Shown here piece by piece: positions 14,178-17,700 of a stretch of DNA of 17,700 bases. The notes beneath the pieces were generated by a model that was given only the letters and a program-made list of their open reading frames with translations, was not told where the DNA came from and made no database searches. A program made the translations under genes and the position numbers. The DNA is from Desulfovibrio sp. (GTDB lineage: Bacteria; Desulfobacterota; Desulfovibrionia; Desulfovibrionales; Desulfovibrionaceae), in contig VSMX01000016.1 of NCBI GenBank assembly GCA_009773975.1, positions 1-17,700 of the forward strand, written 5' to 3'. Positions within the stretch are counted from its first letter, which is position 1; each line of letters opens with the position of its first letter.

Positions 14178-15455
14178 TTATCTCATCATTTCCGGCAGGA
14201 AGGTGATGATGGAGGGGAACCAGGTAAAGATTACAAGGTCAACCAGGAGCATGAGCAGATAGGGCATGACCTTGGCTGTAACCTTGTCAATCGAAATGCC
14301 GGTGATAGAGGAGACCACAAAGAGGTCGAGGCCGACCGGCGGGGTGATGCAGCCAATGGCCAGGTTGATGACCATGAGCACGCCAAAGAACATCGGGTCA
14401 ATGCCCATGCCCAGCGCCACAGGCAAAAGAATCGGCGTGAGAATGACGACAGCGGCCGAGGCGTTGATCAGGGTTCCGATAAAGAGCAGCAGAACGTTGA
14501 CAAGCATCAGGAAGACGAGGGGATTTGTCGTGATGTGCGCGAAACTCTCGGCCAGCATGTGCGGAACCTGGGCATTGGTTAGAATCCAGCCAAAAAGATT
14601 GGCCGCGCCAACCACAAACATGATCATGGTCGTGTTGTAGGCGGCATTGAGCAGGGTGCGCGGCAAATCCTTTATCTTGAGTTCGCGATAGATGAAAAGT
14701 CCGACCAGCGCGCCGTAAACAGCGGCAACCGCGGCTGCTTCAGTCGGCGTGAAGATGCCGGAATAAATGCCGCCCAGAATGATTACGGGCATCATCAGCG
14801 CCCAGAAACATTCCCTGACCGAACGCAAAAGCCGCCCCAGCGAAAATTTGCCTTCGCCCTGATAGCCGTTTTTCTTCGATATCACCCAGCTCACAACGCA
14901 CATGGTAACGCCCATGAGTATGCCGGGCACAAAACCGGCCATGAAAAGATCCGCAATCGACGTATTGGCAATCGAGCCGTAAACCACCATGGTGATTGAT
15001 GGCGGAATGACTATGCCCACAGTGCCGCCGCTGGCCACAACGGCAGCGGCGAAGGAGCGCGGATAGCCCCGCCTTTCCATTTCATCGATCATCGAGGATC
15101 CGATGGCCGCGGTTGTGGCCGCAGAAGAGCCCGAAAGGGCGGCAAAGAACATGCCGGCCACGGCAACCACCAGCGCGAGACCGCCCGCAAGGGCGCCGAC
15201 CATGGCCATGGAAAAGTCCACAATGCGCTTTGTAACGCCGCCTTCGCTCATGAAGGCGCCGGCCAGCATGAAGAAAGGCACGGCCATGAAAGAGAAGGAA
15301 TCCACGCTGGTGAACATGCGCTGCACAACGACAACCAGCGGCATATCCAGAACGCAGTAAAGCACAATGGCCGATGAAAGGCCAAGACCGACGCCGATAG
15401 ACGCGCCGGTCGAGAGGATGACGATAAACGATATCAGAATAACCCAGAGTGTCAT
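14178..15455 (-). CDS. dctM: TRAP transporter large membrane subunit DctM
   Basis: Encodes 425 residues, typical of the DctM subunit, with about a dozen hydrophobic spans. It is the transport channel of a sodium-coupled, ATP-independent TRAP uptake system for an organic acid. Family motifs visible are DSFSFMAVPFFMLAGAFMSEGG near residue 50-70, GMFFAALSGSSAATTAAIGS, and GGTVGIVIPPSI in the first half, and a GCITPPVGLDLFV motif near the C-terminus, the repeat of the same element in the second half. ATG 15455 lies six bases after the dctQ stop. The last gene of the dctPQM order; its 3' end faces the ABC permease gene. Confidence 0.95.
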   Translation of the reverse strand: MTLWVILISFIVILSTGASIGVGLGLSSAIVLYCVLDMPLVVVVQRMFTSVDSFSFMAVPFFMLAGAFMSEGGVTKRIVDFSMAMVGALAGGLALVVAVAGMFFAALSGSSAATTAAIGSSMIDEMERRGYPRSFAAAVVASGGTVGIVIPPSITMVVYGSIANTSIADLFMAGFVPGILMGVTMCVVSWVISKKNGYQGEGKFSLGRLLRSVRECFWALMMPVIILGGIYSGIFTPTEAAAVAAVYGALVGLFIYRELKIKDLPRTLLNAAYNTTMIMFVVGAANLFGWILTNAQVPHMLAESFAHITTNPLVFLMLVNVLLLFIGTLINASAAVVILTPILLPVALGMGIDPMFFGVLMVINLAIGCITPPVGLDLFVVSSITGISIDKVTAKVMPYLLMLLVDLVIFTWFPSIITFLPEMMR

Positions 15456-15461
15456 GGCAGC

Positions 15462-15941
15462 CTACCTGATTTCGCCAGCGGGCGTTTTAAGGACGTCAAC
15501 CAGATTGGCCGCGACATAAATCAGCATCACGGCACAGCCAAAGGGAATGACAACATAGACCCAGGACATGGGAATCATCATGGCCGGGGATGTCTGGTAG
15601 CTTGTGCGGATGACCATCTGGATGCCGCAGACGACCATGATGCCCAGAAAGACTATTGAAAAGATATCGGCCAGGATATTCAGAAATTTGAGGGTCGCGC
15701 CATGCACGCGGCTGGTCAGGGTTTCGATGGCCATGTGGCCGCCATAACGCGCCACCAGCGGCAGGGAAAGAAAAACGACCCAAACGAAAAGATAGCGGGC
15801 CAGCTCTTCGCCGAAATACGGCGTCCAGCCAAAGCAATAGCGCGTGATGACCTGCCCGAAAACGAGCAGCAGCATCAGGCCGTTGCCGATGACAACAAGA
15901 CATTTGAGGATATTGTCCAGCCAGTTAAACAATTTGGCCAT
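15462..15941 (-). CDS. dctQ: TRAP transporter small membrane subunit DctQ
   Basis: Encodes 159 residues with four hydrophobic spans, the standard DctQ layout. It pairs with DctM in the inner membrane and helps dock the substrate-loaded binding protein. Characteristic is the stretch VITRYCFGWTPYFGEELARYLFVWVVFL (given here as key elements: RY, FGW, EELARYLFVW), followed by a region with GGHMAIETL. ATG 15941 has GGAG a few bases upstream. dctM follows six bases later; dctP lies 195 bases upstream, across the repeat and a hairpin. Confidence 0.93.
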   Translation of the reverse strand: MAKLFNWLDNILKCLVVIGNGLMLLLVFGQVITRYCFGWTPYFGEELARYLFVWVVFLSLPLVARYGGHMAIETLTSRVHGATLKFLNILADIFSIVFLGIMVVCGIQMVIRTSYQTSPAMMIPMSWVYVVIPFGCAVMLIYVAANLVDVLKTPAGEIR

Positions 15942-16028
15942 GCCTTTCTCCGGGATTTTACAGGAAATGTGGATGGTTGCCGCAGGGCCATAGCCGCAAA
16001 GCGGCTAACGGATACCGACAGCAGAGCC

Positions 16029-16082
16029 ACGGTACCCGACAGGAATAATTTACGAAATCTGACGCAGCGAGAGGGTAAAATT
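16029..16082 (+). repeat. 54-bp interspersed repeat, copy 2
   Basis: Same orientation as 7235-7288, 49 of 54 identical with no gaps; differences at repeat positions 8, 10, 13, 39 and 48. It lies in the dctP-dctQ gap, so it is transcribed (as its complement) in the TRAP operon mRNA. Confidence 0.85.
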
Positions 16083-16088
16083 CACCCA

Positions 16089-16120
16089 TGAGGGCCGGAA
16101 GGAAAAGCCCTCCGGCCTCA
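16089..16120 (-). terminator. Hairpin after dctP (attenuator or mRNA stabiliser)
   Basis: TGAGG...CCGGA and TCCGG-CCTCA form an imperfect GC-rich stem with single-base bulges, 17 bases after the dctP stop. No good T run follows on the minus strand. Such hairpins often protect the binding-protein message and reduce read-through to dctQM, giving more DctP than membrane subunits; this role is inferred. Confidence 0.55.
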
Positions 16121-16136
16121 AATTATTCAGGCAGGA

Positions 16137-17108
16137 CTATTGCACAGCCTGGATGGCCTTGATGTTCTTGTCGCCGAAGCGCTTTTCATAAATATCCCAG
16201 GATTTTTTGGTAGCCTTTGCAAAGGCTTCCTTGTCAACATCATCGTTGACCTGGGTTGTGCCGGCGTCCTTGATCTGCTGCAGGAACTTGCCTTCAAGAT
16301 CGCGGCAAAGCTGGCGTTCCCAGTCGCGGGTGTCGACGGCGGCCTGGCGGATGATTTCCTGCTGCTCGGGGGTCAGCTTTTTCCAGGCCTGGGCGGAAAT
16401 CAGCAGCGGCTCGGAAGCGTAGGTATGGCCGGTGAGGGAAAGGTACTTCTGGACTTCGTTGAATCGCTTGGTGGCAATATGGCCGAGGGGGTTTTCCTGG
16501 CCATCGACCACGCCCTTCTGCAGGGCCGTGTAAAGCTCGCTCATGGCCATGGGCGTGGGGCTGGCGCCAAGGGACTTCATCATTTCAATATAGACAGGCT
16601 GTTCCATGACGCGGAACTTGAGGCCCTTCATGTCTTCCGGCTTCTTGATGGGATGGGCGTTGTTGGTCATGTGGCGGACGCCGTTTTCCCAGATGGCCAG
16701 GGTGATCATGCCCTGCTTTTCGCCTTTTTGGGCCAGATCCATGCCTACGGTGTCCAGGGCCTTGTAGGCGTGGTTGACGTCACGGAAAATGAAGGGCAGG
16801 TCAAAAACGGCCATTTCGGGCACAAAGTTGCCCATGACGGCCGTGCCGGTCAGGGTCATGTCCACTGTGCCAAGGCCAAGGCCTTCCACCAGGTCGCGCT
16901 GGTTGCCAAGCTGGCTGGATGGATAAACCTGGATATTGATATCGCCCTTGCTGCGTTCTTTCACAAGTTTGGCAAAATGGTCGGCGCCCTGTCCGTAAAC
17001 ATTGTCCGGTTCGGCAATGTGCCCCAGCTTGAGGGTGACAGGGGCGGCCATGGCCACGGACGCGCCCAATACGAGGGCGCAAAGCGACATAAGAATTCCG
17101 CGAATCAT
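16137..17108 (-). CDS. dctP: TRAP transporter periplasmic substrate-binding protein DctP
   Basis: Encodes 323 residues from ATG 17108. The frame is open to 17189, but only this start gives a normal signal peptide (MIRGILMSLCALVLGASVAMA, cut after Ala21, key AMA-AP site) and it has GGGAGAG about ten bases upstream. The mature protein begins APVTLKLGHIAEPDN, typical of DctP. The conserved arginine that binds the substrate carboxylate is likely R166 in KGLKFRVMEQP; further family motifs are LYTALQKGVVDGQENP and PEQQEIIRQAA. It captures an organic acid in the periplasm and delivers it to DctQM. The exact substrate (C4-dicarboxylate, sugar acid or other) cannot be read from the sequence. Confidence 0.95.
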   Translation of the reverse strand: MIRGILMSLCALVLGASVAMAAPVTLKLGHIAEPDNVYGQGADHFAKLVKERSKGDINIQVYPSSQLGNQRDLVEGLGLGTVDMTLTGTAVMGNFVPEMAVFDLPFIFRDVNHAYKALDTVGMDLAQKGEKQGMITLAIWENGVRHMTNNAHPIKKPEDMKGLKFRVMEQPVYIEMMKSLGASPTPMAMSELYTALQKGVVDGQENPLGHIATKRFNEVQKYLSLTGHTYASEPLLISAQAWKKLTPEQQEIIRQAAVDTRDWERQLCRDLEGKFLQQIKDAGTTQVNDDVDKEAFAKATKKSWDIYEKRFGDKNIKAIQAVQ

Positions 17109-17164
17109 CTCTGATAACTCTCCCGTTTGTTTAAAATGCTGGTTTCTCCCAGAATTTGGTTCAC

Positions 17165-17193
17165 AGTTTAAGCCAGTGCTACGCGTCATTCAA
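17165..17193 (-). promoter_or_regulatory. Possible sigma-70-type promoter of dctPQM
   Basis: On the minus strand TTGAAT (17193-17188) and TAAACT (17170-17165) are 17 bases apart, predicting a start near 17158 and a 50-base leader. The -10 is only a partial match. It sits directly after the stop of the glycosyltransferase gene, with no clear terminator between. Confidence 0.35.
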
Positions 17194-17200
17194 GACTTTT

Positions 17201-17700
17201 TTAATCTGGGCGTTTTAAATTCCCCAGGCAGCCGCTGGTCGCGAATTCGCTTACCAGGGCGAAAACGGTTTTATTGCTGCAAAATTCCCGGCAAAAGATG
17301 TTCTTTCTGTATTGGGGCAGATTTTCCTCAAAACGTTCCAGCATGGCCGGCTCAAGTCCGGTTATCCTGGCCTGCATGCCGTAGCCCAGGCGCTCAAGAT
17401 ACATGGCATTGACGCGCTGTTCGATCATCGAATAAAGCGGCAGGGCCAGAACGGGTTTGCCAAGGTACAGGGCCTCGCCCATCAGCGTATGGCTGCCGCC
17501 CTGGATCACATAGCTGCAGCCCTCGAGCAGGCGCAAAAAGCCTTCCTCGTCCTTTTTGTGGAAAAAGACATTTCCTGTCCGGCCTTCCTCGTCCCTGTAG
17601 CCGAAAACATGGCAGATCCTGCTTGTCGCGGCGCGCAAAAAATCAATCAGCGCCGAATGGGTGGAATTGCTCTGGTAAACCACGATATGCCCCTCGTCAT
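17201..17700 (-). CDS. MJ1255/MurG-like glycosyltransferase, C-terminal part (5' end outside window)
   Basis: The frame is open to the right window edge, reading DEGHIVVYQSNSTHSALIDF, so the GTG at 17683 is internal and the N-terminal domain lies beyond the window. The visible ~165 residues form the nucleotide-sugar-binding half of a GT-B fold: a strand VVYQSN, then FGYRDEEGRTGNVFFHKKDE, then the donor-site region VIQGGSHTLMGEALYLGKPVL and IEQRVNAMYLERLGYGMQA. The GG..T..EAL..GKP...P....EQ..NA..LE..G.G order is typical of MurG/UGT-like and MJ1255-type glycosyltransferases. Acceptor unknown; a cell-envelope or secondary glycan is likely. It lies 92 bases upstream of dctP, in the same direction. 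Confidence 0.8.
   Translation of the reverse strand, partial: DEGHIVVYQSNSTHSALIDFLRAATSRICHVFGYRDEEGRTGNVFFHKKDEEGFLRLLEGCSYVIQGGSHTLMGEALYLGKPVLALPLYSMIEQRVNAMYLERLGYGMQARITGLEPAMLERFEENLPQYRKNIFCREFCSNKTVFALVSEFATSGCLGNLKRPD

Noticed and set aside
14089..14262. 57-codon + strand frame with AGGAG upstream
   Set aside because: It runs through a strong hairpin and antisense into the 3' end of dctM, with no recognisable protein; kept only as a note on the gap.
7289..16028. Segment between the two direct repeats as a genomic island or prophage-like insertion
   Set aside because: Contents are ordinary housekeeping and transport genes with no integrase, and the second repeat lies inside the TRAP operon, so the segment is not a coherent unit.
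16140..17114. 324-codon + strand open frame opposite dctP
   Set aside because: Mirror of dctP; signal peptide, family motifs and operon context all support the minus strand.

Overview
The window looks like chromosomal DNA of a Gram-negative, flagellated, anaerobic-type deltaproteobacterium, most likely in or near Desulfovibrionaceae. This is an inference from gene content, moderate-to-high GC, a sigma-54 flagellar promoter, a TRAP dicarboxylate-type uptake operon and the style of the small hypothetical genes. No rRNA, tRNA, CRISPR array or complete insertion sequence is visible.

Layout. Bases 1-3164 (+) hold the 3' part of a cysteine-free, Gly/Asn/Asp/Thr-rich surface protein with scattered RTX-like Asp/Gly turns (S-layer or adhesin type), closed by a strong terminator. 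Bases 3239-3738 hold a possible tiny membrane ORF (-), a decayed C-terminal fragment that looks like an Rpn/PD-(D/E)XK nuclease-transposase relative, and a textbook sigma-54 promoter. That promoter drives flhB-flhA (3739-6966), two core parts of the flagellar type III export gate, which end at a cluster of hairpins including a perfect terminator. Bases 7092-7473 carry no confident gene but contain one copy of a 54-bp repeat. Then comes a + strand unit: a UvrD/PcrA-type helicase, thiL (thiamine-phosphate kinase) and a class II aldolase-family enzyme, ending near a bidirectional terminator.

Bases 11515-13040 (-) hold a very short gene with a strong Shine-Dalgarno and its own terminator (76 aa, unknown), then a translationally coupled pair: a 102-aa hypothetical and a DUF2333-like membrane-anchored protein. 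Divergent from these is an ABC-2 polysaccharide-export permease (13156-13971, +) with no ATPase gene beside it. Its stop codon is part of a perfect 16-bp inverted repeat, the first of four hairpins that fill the gap to the convergent TRAP operon.

Bases 14178-17108 (-) are a dctP-dctQ-dctM TRAP transporter operon. The second copy of the 54-bp repeat and a hairpin sit between dctP and dctQ, a likely point for lowering membrane-subunit expression relative to the binding protein. The window ends in the 3' part of an MJ1255/MurG-like glycosyltransferase (-).

Work between genes: FlhA and FlhB act together in flagellar export; DctP, DctQ and DctM act together in uptake; the ABC permease, the glycosyltransferase and the surface protein all concern the cell envelope but are not in one operon. 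The best leads for something undescribed are the 54-bp repeat, the strongly signalled 76-aa gene with its promoter-overlapping TGGCAA motifs, the coupled 102-aa/DUF2333 pair, and the hairpin array at 13969-14159.
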